This document shows positions 1 through 8,830 of a stretch of 64,000 nucleotides of DNA, piece after piece. Numbering within the stretch: position 1 is the first letter of the stretch; each line of letters starts with the position of its first letter. This DNA comes from Bifidobacterium samirii (GTDB taxonomy: Bacteria > Actinomycetota > Actinomycetes > Actinomycetales > Bifidobacteriaceae): assembly GCF_003952945.1 (NCBI RefSeq), contig NZ_QXGK01000005.1, forward strand, positions 90,469 through 154,468, in the 5' to 3' direction. A program made the translations under genes and the position numbers. The notes beneath the pieces are model-generated. The model saw only the letters and a list, made by a program, of their open reading frames with translations, was not told the origin of the DNA and searched no databases.

Positions 1-1052
1 ATGAACGAGCCGAAGTTGTTGTAGGTCGGGGTCTTCGTCAGGTCGGTCACGAACGTGTCGGAGGTCTTGCCGGACGGGTTGGTCTCACCGGCGAGGATGT
101 CGCCCAGGGCGGAGAAGCCGGTCTGACCGGCCGGCGGGCACCACAGCACGGACTGGATCTGCGGATAGTCGTCCAGGAAGTCGAACTGGAGCGTGTTGGC
201 GCCGTTGTAGACGAGCGTCACCTTGCTGAAGTTCTCGGTGACCAGGTCGAGCATGTCGCGCTCGGTCTGGCTGAGCTCGAGGAAGCTCTCGCCCTTCTGG
301 AAGTCCTTGTACTCGGTGGAGTTGTCGGTGTAGGTGATGCCGTCGGCGGTCATGTCCATCGGCAGGTCGGCGCCTTCGCCGCCGACGCGGGTGAGCACCA
401 CGACGGCCTCGTCGGAGAACGCCTTCGCGTCGGCGATCAGATCATCGGAATACTGGGCGGCCGGCACTTCCGGCAGCGTCCAGTCCTGCGCCCACATGCC
501 CACTTCCGGACGGTCGGCGCGGTAGTCGGTGTACAGCTTGGTCAGGTCGGCGTTGGTCTCGATGCCGGCCTCCTTGAGGCCGTCGAGCAGCGACGTGGTC
601 GCGTACTGGTCGGACATCGAGCCGGAGCCGGTGCCGCCGTAGACCGGGTTGGTGGAGCCCCAGCCGAACACGTTGACCTTCTTGTTCGCCAGCGGCAGGT
701 TGCCGTTCTCGTTCTTCAGCAGCGTGATGGCCTCGGATTCGACCTCCTTGGCGAGGTCGTTCGCCGCGGACACGGTCGAGTCCGACAGCTCGTACTTGGT
801 GATGGTCGCGTTGTTGAGCAGCGTGGCCAGCGGGCCGGACAGCATCATCGACACGCTCACGACCGCGGCCACGAGCATGACGATCCACGATTCGCTGTGG
901 ATGAGCTTGCGTGCGGCGACGTCGGCGACCGTCTTGCGGTTGACGGCGAACGTCGCGATCAGCGCCAGCACGAGCACGACGCCGATGGCGATCAGATACG
1001 GCGTCACCGAACCGAGCACGGTGATGACGTCGGCCATGTTGATCTGCAGCAT
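1..1052 (-). CDS. Membrane-anchored GH3 glycoside hydrolase, first half (cut by window edge)
   Basis: About 350 codons are visible; the C-terminal part lies beyond position 1. Two hydrophobic segments (about residues 9-31 and 52-75) precede a GH3 C-terminal-type domain ending in the family signature GETNPSGKTSDTF near the edge. This domain comes first, so the gene is probably a domain-permuted GH3 like its paralogue at 5904-8777, with the TIM-barrel part following. The family cleaves beta-linked glycosides; the substrate cannot be read. The ATG at 1052 follows a strong GGAGGAGG site at 1061-1068. The N-terminal 350 codons are nearly colinear with the paralogue and keep a sense codon (GAA) where the paralogue has TAG. 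This copy may therefore be the functional one. The membrane segments suggest an extracytoplasmic, cell-bound enzyme (inference). Confidence 0.85.
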   Translation of the reverse strand, partial: MLQINMADVITVLGSVTPYLIAIGVVLVLALIATFAVNRKTVADVAARKLIHSESWIVMLVAAVVSVSMMLSGPLATLLNNATITKYELSDSTVSAANDLAKEVESEAITLLKNENGNLPLANKKVNVFGWGSTNPVYGGTGSGSMSDQYATTSLLDGLKEAGIETNADLTKLYTDYRADRPEVGMWAQDWTLPEVPAAQYSDDLIADAKAFSDEAVVVLTRVGGEGADLPMDMTADGITYTDNSTEYKDFQKGESFLELSQTERDMLDLVTENFSKVTLVYNGANTLQFDFLDDYPQIQSVLWCPPAGQTGFSALGDILAGETNPSGKTSDTFVTDLTKTPTYNNFGSF

Positions 1053-1293
1053 GGTCTTGCCTCCTCCTTGATGTCCCTACGGGGTTGCGGCGTTCGTGCC
1101 GACGTCTGGCCTTCTGCCCAAGGCACGTCGTCATGCCGCCGAGTCCATTCCATCAGGGGAAGGGCCGGCCGATGCCGGGCGTTACTTTTTCGGTACGGCT
1201 CGCGTCTTTTTCGGTCGGGTTCGCGGGAGGGTGGCTCTTCGCGTTTCGGCGTGTAGGGCCGTATGGCCCCGCATGCCGATCGGCTTGTGTGAA

Positions 1294-1498
1294 CTTCCGA
1301 TCTGAGGGGAAGAATCGGGGCCTTGCATGCTTCTTTCTTCCAACTGAGGGGAAAGAATCCCCGATGCCGAAGACCAGATTCCAGGGGTTTCCGGCCGAAA
1401 GGGCCCGACGGGACCGGAGTTCTCCCGCCAAGCCGTCCCCTCAGATCGCCGAAAGAAGCATGCAAGGCCCCGATTCTTCCCCTCACTTGGCCGATTGC
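1294..1498. repeat. Large palindromic intergenic element, copy 1 (42-93-42 architecture)
   Basis: Four copies of an octamer core lie at 1302 and 1344 (CTGAGGGG) and, inverted, at 1437 and 1479 (CCCCTCAG/CCCCTCAC). The spacings are 42, 93 and 42 bp. The outer about 55-bp arms are nearly perfect inverted repeats and could form a very long hairpin or cruciform. Related copies are at 28994-29195 and, inverted, at 60088-60290; an architectural relative is at 18543-18738. It lies upstream of the GH3 gene and downstream of the acetyltransferase. No convincing coding sequence is present between 1053 and 1696. Confidence 0.85.
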
Positions 1499-1640
1499 GC
1501 GAACTCGGCCCGGGCATCGCGAATGCATTCGGACTCGGGTCGCGCAAACGCTGCCGGCCCCGAAACCGGAAGCATCGGAATCGGTGGATTCGGCATCCGA
1601 CGGGCCGTCGCGCCGGCTCATCGTGCGATGGAATCCTTTG

Positions 1641-1700
1641 TCGCTTTTAGAATCCTTTAGAACTTTTTAGATTCTTTTAGAACTTTTTAGATTCTTTTAG
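1641..1700. repeat. Phased 10-bp TTTTAG repeats
   Basis: Six consecutive 10-bp units, each ending in TTTAG, run across the 3' end of the acetyltransferase gene, and its stop codon is inside the last unit. A/T tracts at helical periodicity predict intrinsically bent DNA. A similar 9-10-bp series occurs at 55554-55597. The AT-richness contrasts sharply with the surrounding GC-rich sequence. Confidence 0.8.
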
Positions 1701-2341
1701 ATTTCACGGGCGGCGAGCGTCTCCTGTACGAGCTCGTCGTCGGCGAAGGCCATGCCGGGGCGGTATTCGGTCAGGTCGCGCTCGCCGATCTCGCGCAGCA
1801 CGCGGCACGGCACGCCCACGGCGACCGTGTGCGCGGGGATGTCGTGCGTGACCACGCTGCCCGCGCCGATCGTCACGCCGTCACCGATCGTCACACCGGG
1901 GCAGATCGTCACGTTCGCGCCGATCCAGCAGTCGTCGCCGATGACGACCGGGTCGGCGAACATGAACTCGCGCATCGCCGGGTTGATCGGGTGACTGACG
2001 GTCGCGATGTTGACCGACGGGCCGAACATGACGCGCCGGCCGATCGTGATGCGGCCGTCGTCGATGAACGAGCAGTTGACGTTCACGTACGTGCCGTCGC
2101 CGATCGTGATGTTCGTGCCGTAGCAGAAGTAGAACGGCGGTTCGATCCACGCGGCCGCCGGCCGGTCCGGCGTGCCGAGGATCTCGCCGATGAGCTGCGC
2201 GCGGCCTTCCGTGTCGGCCGGGTCGAGCTCGTTGAAGCGCTTCATCCGCCGCTTGGCGGCGAGACGGTCCTCCGGCAGTCCTTCGCAGTAGTCGGTGAAC
2301 AGGCGTCCGTCGGCGATGCGTTGGCGCATGGTGTCGTGCAT
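1697..2341 (-). CDS. Sugar O-acetyltransferase (maltose/galactoside acetyltransferase family)
   Basis: The 214-residue protein has an N-terminal maltose-acetyltransferase-type segment (about residues 5-60, with RMKRFNELDP). A left-handed beta-helix of hexapeptide repeats follows (about 75-190), including VVIGDDCWIGANVTICPG and the family-typical VAVGVPCRVLR ending. The family transfers acetyl from acetyl-CoA to a sugar hydroxyl in the cytoplasm. The probable catalytic His lies in ATVSHPINP. ATG 2341 has GAAAGGA upstream; the frame stays open far upstream, but that part is only antisense to the MATE gene. It follows the MATE gene by about 100 bp on the same strand, so an export/detoxification operon is possible. 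The stop codon lies inside the phased TTTTAG repeat. Confidence 0.88.
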   Translation of the reverse strand: MHDTMRQRIADGRLFTDYCEGLPEDRLAAKRRMKRFNELDPADTEGRAQLIGEILGTPDRPAAAWIEPPFYFCYGTNITIGDGTYVNVNCSFIDDGRITIGRRVMFGPSVNIATVSHPINPAMREFMFADPVVIGDDCWIGANVTICPGVTIGDGVTIGAGSVVTHDIPAHTVAVGVPCRVLREIGERDLTEYRPGMAFADDELVQETLAAREI

Positions 2342-2442
2342 GATGATGGTCCTTTCCGTGAGGCCGCGGCCGGTCGCGCGTCGGCGCGCGGCGATGGTTT
2401 CTTTTGGGGAGTGAGGTTGATGGGCGGGGCGGCCGACCGCCG

Positions 2443-3852
2443 TCAGCGCGTCAGGTCGCGCAGCCAGCGGTACGTGCGGTAGTGCGCGAACACGGCGGGC
2501 AGTTTGATCATCTCGTCGAGGTTGAGCAGCACGTATACGGCCATCACCGGCCAATGCCAGACGAACGCGGCGAGCAGGCCGAACGGGATCACGATCGCCC
2601 AGATCGTCACCATGTCGCACGCCAGGCCGAACCGCGAGTCGCCGCCGGCGGGGAACAGGCCGCCGACCGTCGTCGAATTGATCGACTTGCCGACCACGTA
2701 GTACGCGCACACGAGCAGCATCCCCGACAGGTAGCCGGTCGCCTCCGCGTCCAGCGTCGTCACGCGCAGGACGAACGGCCGCAATGCGACGATGACGCCG
2801 CCGATCGCCACGCCCAGCACGATCGCGGTGCGGCAGAACATGCCGCCGGCGCGGCGCGCGCGGTCCAGTTCGCCGCGGCCCATCATGCCGCCGATCAGGA
2901 TGCCGCCGCCGCTGCCGAGGCCGGCGCACAGGCACACCAGCAGGTCCTTGACGATGTTCGCCATCGAATTCGCCGCCACCGCGGCCGACCCGAGATGGCC
3001 GAGGATGATCGTGTACGTCGCGAATCCACCGCCCCACGCGATCTCGTTGCCGAGGACCGGCAGCGTGTACCGCCAGTAGTCGCGTTCCAGCCGCCGGTCC
3101 GCGCGGCGCATGTGACGCCATCGCGGCGCGACGGATGCGACACGGCGGGCGGCGACGCACGACCATGCGCATTCGACGCCGCGCGATATGACGGTCGACA
3201 CGGCCGCGCCGGTCACGCCCAGCCGCGGCAGGCCGAACGCGCCGAAGATCAGCAGCCCGCTGACGACGATGTGCACGGCGACGCCGACCATGCTGATCGC
3301 CGTGCCCGTGGCGGCCCGGCCGGTGTTCTTGAACAGGCACAGGTTGATCTGACTGACGCCGATCATCACGAACGCGACGGCCGTGACCGACAGATACCGG
3401 GCGCCCGGTCCGACCAGCGCCGTGTCGCCGGCGAGCAGGCGCATCAGCGGGCGCGGGAACGCGACGGCCACGGCGGCGAACGCCGCGGACAGTGCGATCG
3501 TGTGCGCCAGGACGAACGAGATGATGCGGCTGACCGCGTCCGCGTCGCCCTTGCCCCAGTACTGTGCGATCAGCGTGCTCGCGCCGATCGTGAACGCGAG
3601 CACGAACAGTTCGAACACGAACTGCACCTGCGTGGCGAGCGACACCGCCGACAGCGCATCCTGGTCCACGGCGGCGAGCATCACCACATCGAACGCATTC
3701 GACAGCACCAGCACGAACTGCTGGAACGCGATCGGCAGCGCCAACGGCCGCAGCGCGCGCAGGAAGCCGCGGTAGGTCAGCGGGGCGGGCTGGGCGGCGG
3801 ATTCGACGGCCACGGCAGGACCGACTGGGGTCATGGGCTTCGACTGCGGCAT
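2443..3852 (-). CDS. MATE family efflux transporter
   Basis: The 469-residue polytopic membrane protein has the family's typical length and about 12 hydrophobic segments. The first MATE repeat starts near residue 30 with LRALRPLALPIAFQQFVLVL, and the second repeat around 240. MATE proteins export cationic drugs or metabolites using H+ or Na+ gradients; the substrate cannot be told. ATG 3852 is preceded by AAAGGAG. A longer reading from 3975 would overlap the divergent regulator's promoter and has no ribosome site. It is transcribed away from the AraC gene at 4001, which is its likely regulator, and probably with the acetyltransferase downstream. Confidence 0.88.
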   Translation of the reverse strand: MPQSKPMTPVGPAVAVESAAQPAPLTYRGFLRALRPLALPIAFQQFVLVLSNAFDVVMLAAVDQDALSAVSLATQVQFVFELFVLAFTIGASTLIAQYWGKGDADAVSRIISFVLAHTIALSAAFAAVAVAFPRPLMRLLAGDTALVGPGARYLSVTAVAFVMIGVSQINLCLFKNTGRAATGTAISMVGVAVHIVVSGLLIFGAFGLPRLGVTGAAVSTVISRGVECAWSCVAARRVASVAPRWRHMRRADRRLERDYWRYTLPVLGNEIAWGGGFATYTIILGHLGSAAVAANSMANIVKDLLVCLCAGLGSGGGILIGGMMGRGELDRARRAGGMFCRTAIVLGVAIGGVIVALRPFVLRVTTLDAEATGYLSGMLLVCAYYVVGKSINSTTVGGLFPAGGDSRFGLACDMVTIWAIVIPFGLLAAFVWHWPVMAVYVLLNLDEMIKLPAVFAHYRTYRWLRDLTR

Positions 3853-4000
3853 CGCATCTCCTTTCGTCTCGCATCGGCCGGCGCCAGCGAACGCGCCCGC
3901 GACCTCATCCATTACATCGCCGCCGGCCGCCGCACACGGCGTCGGCGGTTGTACAATGCGCATCAGTTTGTGCACTATCTACCAAAACGGAGGTGCAGCC

Positions 4001-5077
4001 ATGCAACGAGACACGGACCGCGACATCGACCGTGACGCCGCCCGCACGCCTCATGTCGACGAACCCGCCGTCCGCGATGCCGCCGGCCCCATGGTGGTGC
4101 GCGCGGACGGCTCGGAGCGCGTACGCTACGACTATCCGCTGTTCTTCTCGTACATGCGACGTGGCTCGCTCGCACGATATCCCACCATGCGCGCCGACTG
4201 CCATTGGCACGACGACTGGGAGTTCCTGATCGCCGAACGCGGCCATCTCACCTACTTCGTCGACGGCGAACGCGTGCGCATCGACGAAGGCCAGGCGATC
4301 TTCGTGAACGCGCGCCGGCTCCACTACGGCTACTCCGCCGACGGCACCGATTGCGAATTCCTGTGCGCGCTGCTCAACCCGATGCGCGCCGGCACGCCCC
4401 GCGACGTGCTCGAACGGCACATCCTGCCCCTCGGCGACGACGCGCGGCCACCGTACCTGCTGCTCTCCCCCGCCACCGGTGCGGTCGGCGATGCGCCCGG
4501 GAACGCGGCCGACGGCACGCCCGACGCCGCCGCCATCATCAGTACGCTGCATACGATGGCCGACGCCGTCGGATCGCCGACCACGTCGCTGACGACGCTC
4601 GCCGGCTTCTACACGATCGCGGAACGCCTGACGCGGCTGATGGACACGGCCGACGGACGCTGCGGCACGGACCGTTCGCCGTCGTCATCGGCGGTGCCGG
4701 CAACGGCGACGGCAACCGGGATGTCGGGCCGGTCGGCCCGGCAACCGCGGCTGCAATCGTTGACCGCGATGGTCGACTTCATCCAGGCGAACTACGCGCA
4801 TACGATCACGCTCGCGCAGATCGCGGCCGCCGGCGCGGTCGGCCGCAGCACCTGCGCGACGCTGTTCCGCCGGCATCTCAACCAGTCGCCGATCGAATAC
4901 GTGAACGACGTGCGCGTGCGCGCCGCCGCCGAACTGCTCGCCGGTACGGATCTGCCGGTCGGCGCGATCGCACCCCGATGCGGGTTCAACTCGCCGAACT
5001 TCCTCGCGCGCACCTTCCGCGTCGTCACCGGTGAAACGCCTCTCGCCTACCGCCACCGCACCCGGTTCCCGGGATGA
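4001..5077 (+). CDS. AraC family transcriptional regulator
   Basis: The 358-residue protein has an N-terminal cupin-like effector domain (about residues 45-130, with HWHDDWEFLIAERG) and a C-terminal double helix-turn-helix AraC domain (about 250-355, ending GETPLAYRHR). A low-complexity linker with SSSAVPATATATG joins them. ATG 4001 is chosen because CGGAGG sits 7 bases upstream; the frame extends to 3833 but without a ribosome site. It is divergent from the MATE exporter with about 150 bp between the starts, which suggests local control of the exporter and acetyltransferase (inference). The ligand is unknown. Confidence 0.88.
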   Translation: MQRDTDRDIDRDAARTPHVDEPAVRDAAGPMVVRADGSERVRYDYPLFFSYMRRGSLARYPTMRADCHWHDDWEFLIAERGHLTYFVDGERVRIDEGQAIFVNARRLHYGYSADGTDCEFLCALLNPMRAGTPRDVLERHILPLGDDARPPYLLLSPATGAVGDAPGNAADGTPDAAAIISTLHTMADAVGSPTTSLTTLAGFYTIAERLTRLMDTADGRCGTDRSPSSSAVPATATATGMSGRSARQPRLQSLTAMVDFIQANYAHTITLAQIAAAGAVGRSTCATLFRRHLNQSPIEYVNDVRVRAAAELLAGTDLPVGAIAPRCGFNSPNFLARTFRVVTGETPLAYRHRTRFPG

Positions 5078-5104
5078 TGCACTCAGCCCCCCCCCGGCCT
5101 GATT

Positions 5105-5216
5105 GCGTGAGCTGAATACCAGTAATGCACCGATTCTCGGGCACAGGTCACGCAGAAAAGGCACATTGCGTGGCTGTAGTCCGAGAATCCCGGAACTCCT
5201 CGGACGCAGGTCACGC
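5105..5216. repeat. 63-bp hairpin array, 2 units (GCGTGA/TCACGC type)
   Basis: Two imperfect palindromes of 49 bp (5105-5153 and 5168-5216) have GCGTG at the left ends and TCACGC at the right, 63 bp apart. A run of nine C residues (5087-5095) precedes the array. It lies between convergent genes (AraC and the MGMT protein). Confidence 0.8.
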
Positions 5217-5293
5217 GGCAATCGGCGAGCACCGGCCGGCGGATAGCAAAACCGGTTGATAAAGGCGATAAAGCGGACAACAAACGGAGCGAA

Positions 5294-5665
5294 TCAGGGG
5301 ATCCAGCGGAAACGGGCCATGTCGACGCATCCGTCGGCGCGGAAGCCCACACCTTCGGCCTCCAGCAGGGCACGCTGGGCGATCCAGCCGGGCACCAGCC
5401 GACCCGACGCGGTCACGACCCGATGGCACGGGTAGGCGATGCGGCAGGCGGCGGCCGACCCGTCACCGGCATCACGATCGGAGCAGTCGGAGCGGCCGGC
5501 ATCGCCGCCGGCGTACATGTCGACCCCGGCGAGCACGCGGCCGACCAGCCGCGCATTGCGCGGGCGGCCGATCAGCGCCGCGATCTGGCCGTACGAGGCC
5601 ACCCGGCCGGGCGGGATATCCGACACGACCTCCAGCACGTCGCGCGCGAAACCATCCATCGTCAT
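5294..5665 (-). CDS. MGMT family (O6-alkylguanine alkyltransferase-like) protein
   Basis: The 123-residue protein matches the DNA-binding/alkyl-acceptor domain alone: a winged-helix start (IPPGRVASYGQIAALIG) and the active-site motif PCHRVV at about residues 79-84, with cysteine present. Stand-alone short members are either methylated-DNA–protein-cysteine methyltransferases or alkyltransferase-like proteins. The latter usually replace the Cys with Trp, so this one could be catalytic. An Asp/Gly/Ser-rich stretch of about 25 residues between DMYAGG and AACRIAYP looks like a lineage-specific insertion. It appears monocistronic, convergent with the AraC gene. Confidence 0.85.
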   Translation of the reverse strand: MTMDGFARDVLEVVSDIPPGRVASYGQIAALIGRPRNARLVGRVLAGVDMYAGGDAGRSDCSDRDAGDGSAAACRIAYPCHRVVTASGRLVPGWIAQRALLEAEGVGFRADGCVDMARFRWIP

Positions 5666-5724
5666 GCCGCCATCCTATCCGGCGACCGTCCACCGACGTA
5701 CGCCCACCCCCACACATACGACGA

Positions 5725-5764
5725 ACCGGCCGCGGCGCCAGTGATGCTGGCGGCCGCGGCCGGT
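5725..5764. terminator. Strong GC-rich hairpin, possible terminator of the GH3 pseudogene
   Basis: A 17-bp stem with one bulge and a TGATG loop sits between the GH3 pseudogene (ends 5904) and the MGMT start. There is no clear T-run on either strand, so it may act without being a classical intrinsic terminator. Confidence 0.4.
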
Positions 5765-5903
5765 CGCTTCTCTCTCCGGATGGTCCCGTCATGGCGACGG
5801 AACCGGGTCGTGTGCGGGGCGGGCGCCGGAGACGCCCGACCCTACCCGTTGGCCGTGTGGTGACCGGCCGTCGGTCCGCGGGACCGCGGCCGTCCGGCCG
5901 GAC

Positions 5904-8777
5904 TCAGCCCTTGCGGCGGGCGAGGTAGCGCTTGATGGTCAGCGCCTCGAGGCCGACGACCAGCAGCGCGGCGACGCCCCAGACCACGTAGGTGATGGTC
6001 TTCCACATCGGGGTCTCGACCTCCGGCTCGCCATCCGCGTACAGCCAGCTGTTGGCGGCCGTGTACAGGATGTTGTGGCAGGCGGTGCGCATCGCCAGCA
6101 GCGACGTCGCGGACTTGTCCTCGATGTGGTTGGTGATGTCGGTGGTGGCCAGCATCACGTCGGAGCCGCCGCGGATCGCGCGGTCCGCGTCCATGTAGCC
6201 GTAGCCGCCGAAGTAATCGGTCAGGACCATGCCGCGGAAGCCCCACTCGTCACGCAGGACGGTGTTGAGCAGACCGGAGTGCGAGCCGGCCCATTCGGTG
6301 CCGATGTAGTTGAAGGAGCTCATGACCGCACCGGAGCCGCCCTCCTTGACGCTCATCTCGAACGGCTTGAGGTAGATCTCGCGGATCGACTGCTCGGTCG
6401 CCCAGGTGTTGAGCTCGCTGAGTCGGTTGGTCTCCTGGTCGTTCAGCGCGAAGTGCTTCATGAACGCGTACACGCCCTTGGCCTGCGCGCCGGCGATCTG
6501 CTCGGAGGCCATCACGCCGGACAGGTAGCTGTCCTCGGAGAAGTACTCGAAGGTACGGCCGGCGAAGGCGTTGCGGTGGATGTTCATGGCGGGGGCGTAC
6601 CAGCCGGCGACGTGCATGTCGTGGGCCATGTCGCCGATGCCGTCGCCGAACTGGCGGGCCAGGTCCTTGTTCCACGTGCAGGCCACGGAGGTGGACGACG
6701 GGAAGCCGATGGAGCCGACGCCGGTGAAGTTGTTGTTCAGCGAGGCCGGGCCGTCGACGTCGGTCAGGGCGATCTTGCCGACGGAGTCGGCAGCCTGGGT
6801 GCCGTAGCCGCCGAACGCGATCAGGTTGTCCATCTCATCGAAGGTCATCTGGTCGAGCAGCTGGTCCCACAGCTCGTCGTCGTAGTCCTTGCCGGTCAGC
6901 TGGTACAGCTTGACGCCGTTCTTGGCGCCGGTGGTCGGCATCTCGTCGTCGGCGTTGTCGTACGCGGTCGGATCGTAGTCGGAGTTGTTGAAGAACGTCT
7001 CCTTGAGCTCGTCGGCCAGCGTGTAGTTGGTCGGGGCGGCGAGCGCCTTGTCGGCGTTGGCGAAGTGGTCGGCGCGGGACAGGTAGGTGATGCCCTGGGC
7101 CTCGCCGAGCGCGTCGTCGAACACGTTGGTGGCCACGACGGCGTCGCCGTTGTGCGTGTTGTCCTCGGTGTTGTAGGTGATCGTCTTATCGACGGTCACG
7201 GTCTCCTCGTCGATCGTGGTGTGCGAGTCGGACTGGATGGAGATCTCGTAGTCGCCCTGCTCCAGCACGTACGCCTTGGCGTCGTTCGCGTCGTAGGAGG
7301 CCATGTCGTCGTCGTCGAACTCGACGGACACGGTCTGGGATGCGCCCGGCTCAAGCAGGTCGGTCTTCTCGAAGGCGACCAGGTTGGCGGAGGCCTTCTC
7401 GATGCCGCCGTTGGTGTACGGCGGGTTGTAGTAGACCTCGACGATGTCCTTGCCGGCCTTCTCGCCGGTGTTGGTGACGGTCACGTCGAACGTGATCTTG
7501 CCGTCGGAGTAGGTGACGTCGCCCATCTCCTGCTTGAAGGAGGTGTAGGACAGGCCGTAGCCGAACGGGTACTGGACGTACTCGTCGTAGTTCACGGCGC
7601 CTTCGTCGGCGGCGGTCTCCCAGTACTTGTAGCCGACGTAGATGTTCTCGACGTAGTTGACGAACGCCGGGGTGGTCTCGCCTTCCTCGAAGTTCTCGGT
7701 GCCGTACTCGCTCATGTTGTCGTACTTGAAGTCGCCGGCGTTGTTGTAGGACGGCTGCTGGGTCAGGTCGTACACGAACGTGTCGGAGGTCTTGCCGGAC
7801 GGGTTGGTCTCGCCGGCGAGGATGTCGCCCAGGGCGGAGAAGCCGGTCTGGCCGGCCGGCGGGCACCACAGGACGGACTTGATCTGCGGGTAGTCCTTGA
7901 CGAAGCCGAGTTCGAAGGTGTTGGCGCCGTTGTAGACGAGGGTGACCTTGTCGAAGTTCTTGGTGACGAGGTCGATCATGTCCTTCTCGGTCTGGCTGAG
8001 CTCGAGGAAGCTCTCGCCCTTCTGGAAGTCCTTGTATTCGGTGGAGTTGTCGTTGTAGGTGATGCCGTCGGCGGTCATGTCCTTCGGCAGGTCGGCGCCT
8101 TCGCCGCCGACGCGGGCGATGACGATCATCGCCTCATCGGAGTATTCCTTGGCGGATTCGATCACGTCGGACGGGTAGTCGGCGGCCGGGAGCTCCGGCA
8201 GGGTCCAGTCCTGCTCGGCCATGGCCACGACCGGACGGTCGGCGCGGTAGTCGGTGTACAGCTTGCTCAGGTCGGCGTTGGTCTCGATGCCGGCCTCCTT
8301 GAGGCCGTCGAGGATGGAGGTGGTCTCGTAGGACTGGTTCATCGAGCCGGAGCCGGTGCCGCCGTAGACGGGGTTGGTGGAGCCCCAGCCGAAGACGTTG
8401 AGCTTCTTGTTGGCCAGCGGCAGGTTGTCGTCGTCGTTCTGCAGCAGGGTGATGGCTTCGGACTAGATCTCCTTGGCGAGCTTGTTCGCGTTGGAGATGG
8501 TGGTCTCGCTCAGCTCGTACTTGGTCGCGGTCGCGCTGTTGAGCAGCGAGGCGAGCGGACCGTACATCATCATGGACACCGACACGACGACGGCGACCAG
8601 GAACACGATCCACGATTCGGAATGGATGAGCTTGCGGGTGCCGGCGTTCTGCACGGTCTTCTTGTTCACGCCGAAGGTCAGCGCCAGCGCCAGAACCAGC
8701 ACGACCGCGATCGCGATCAGCTGCGGCGCGAGGGATGCGACGACGTTCCAGACGTCGCTCCAGTTGATGCTCAGCAT
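5904..8777 (-). pseudogene. Domain-permuted, membrane-anchored GH3 glycoside hydrolase interrupted by an in-frame TAG
   Basis: Read through, this encodes a 957-residue GH3 enzyme in permuted order. Two N-terminal membrane segments (about 10-35 and 56-72) are followed by the C-terminal-type GH3 domain (GETNPSGKTSDTF), an FnIII-like part starting at FGYGLSYTSF, then the TIM-barrel domain with KHFALND and the probable nucleophile Asp in VLTDYFG, and a final membrane helix plus RRKG. The first piece (8463-8777, 104 residues) starts at ATG 8777 with AAGGAGGAG upstream and ends at TAG 8463-8465. The next in-frame ATG (8342) opens 812 residues without the N-terminal anchors. The paralogue at 1-1052 has GAA at the amber position and otherwise matches. 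This is either a recent nonsense mutation, a readthrough site or a sequencing error. Confidence 0.85.
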
Positions 8778-8814
8778 CGTTCTCCTCCTTGATTGTCTGT
8801 CGCCGGGATGCGAG

Positions 8815-8830
8815 CCGATACCGTTATCGG
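8815..8830. promoter_or_regulatory. Palindromic operator-like site upstream of the GH3 pseudogene
   Basis: CCGATACCGTTATCGG is a 16-bp palindrome with one mismatched pair of positions per half, 38-53 bp upstream of the GH3 start. The shape is that of a LacI-family operator, which would suit a glycosidase gene. The regulator is not identified. The rest of the 8778-9218 gap shows nothing else certain. Confidence 0.4.

Noticed and set aside
1004-1670. Several overlapping open frames in 1004-1670 and likewise in 28866-29300
   Set aside because: They run through the palindromic elements on both strands, lack ribosome sites and resemble each other only because the DNA repeat is inverted.
1697-3874. 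A single 725-codon protein covering the acetyltransferase and the region upstream
   Set aside because: The first two thirds are antisense-free shadow of the MATE gene in another frame; the real gene starts at ATG 2341 with its own ribosome site.
6075-8792. A 905-codon open frame on the plus strand opposite the GH3 pseudogene
   Set aside because: It is the antisense shadow of a GC-rich gene: no ribosome site, composition typical of complement frames (Val/Gly/His/Asp-rich), no recognisable domain.
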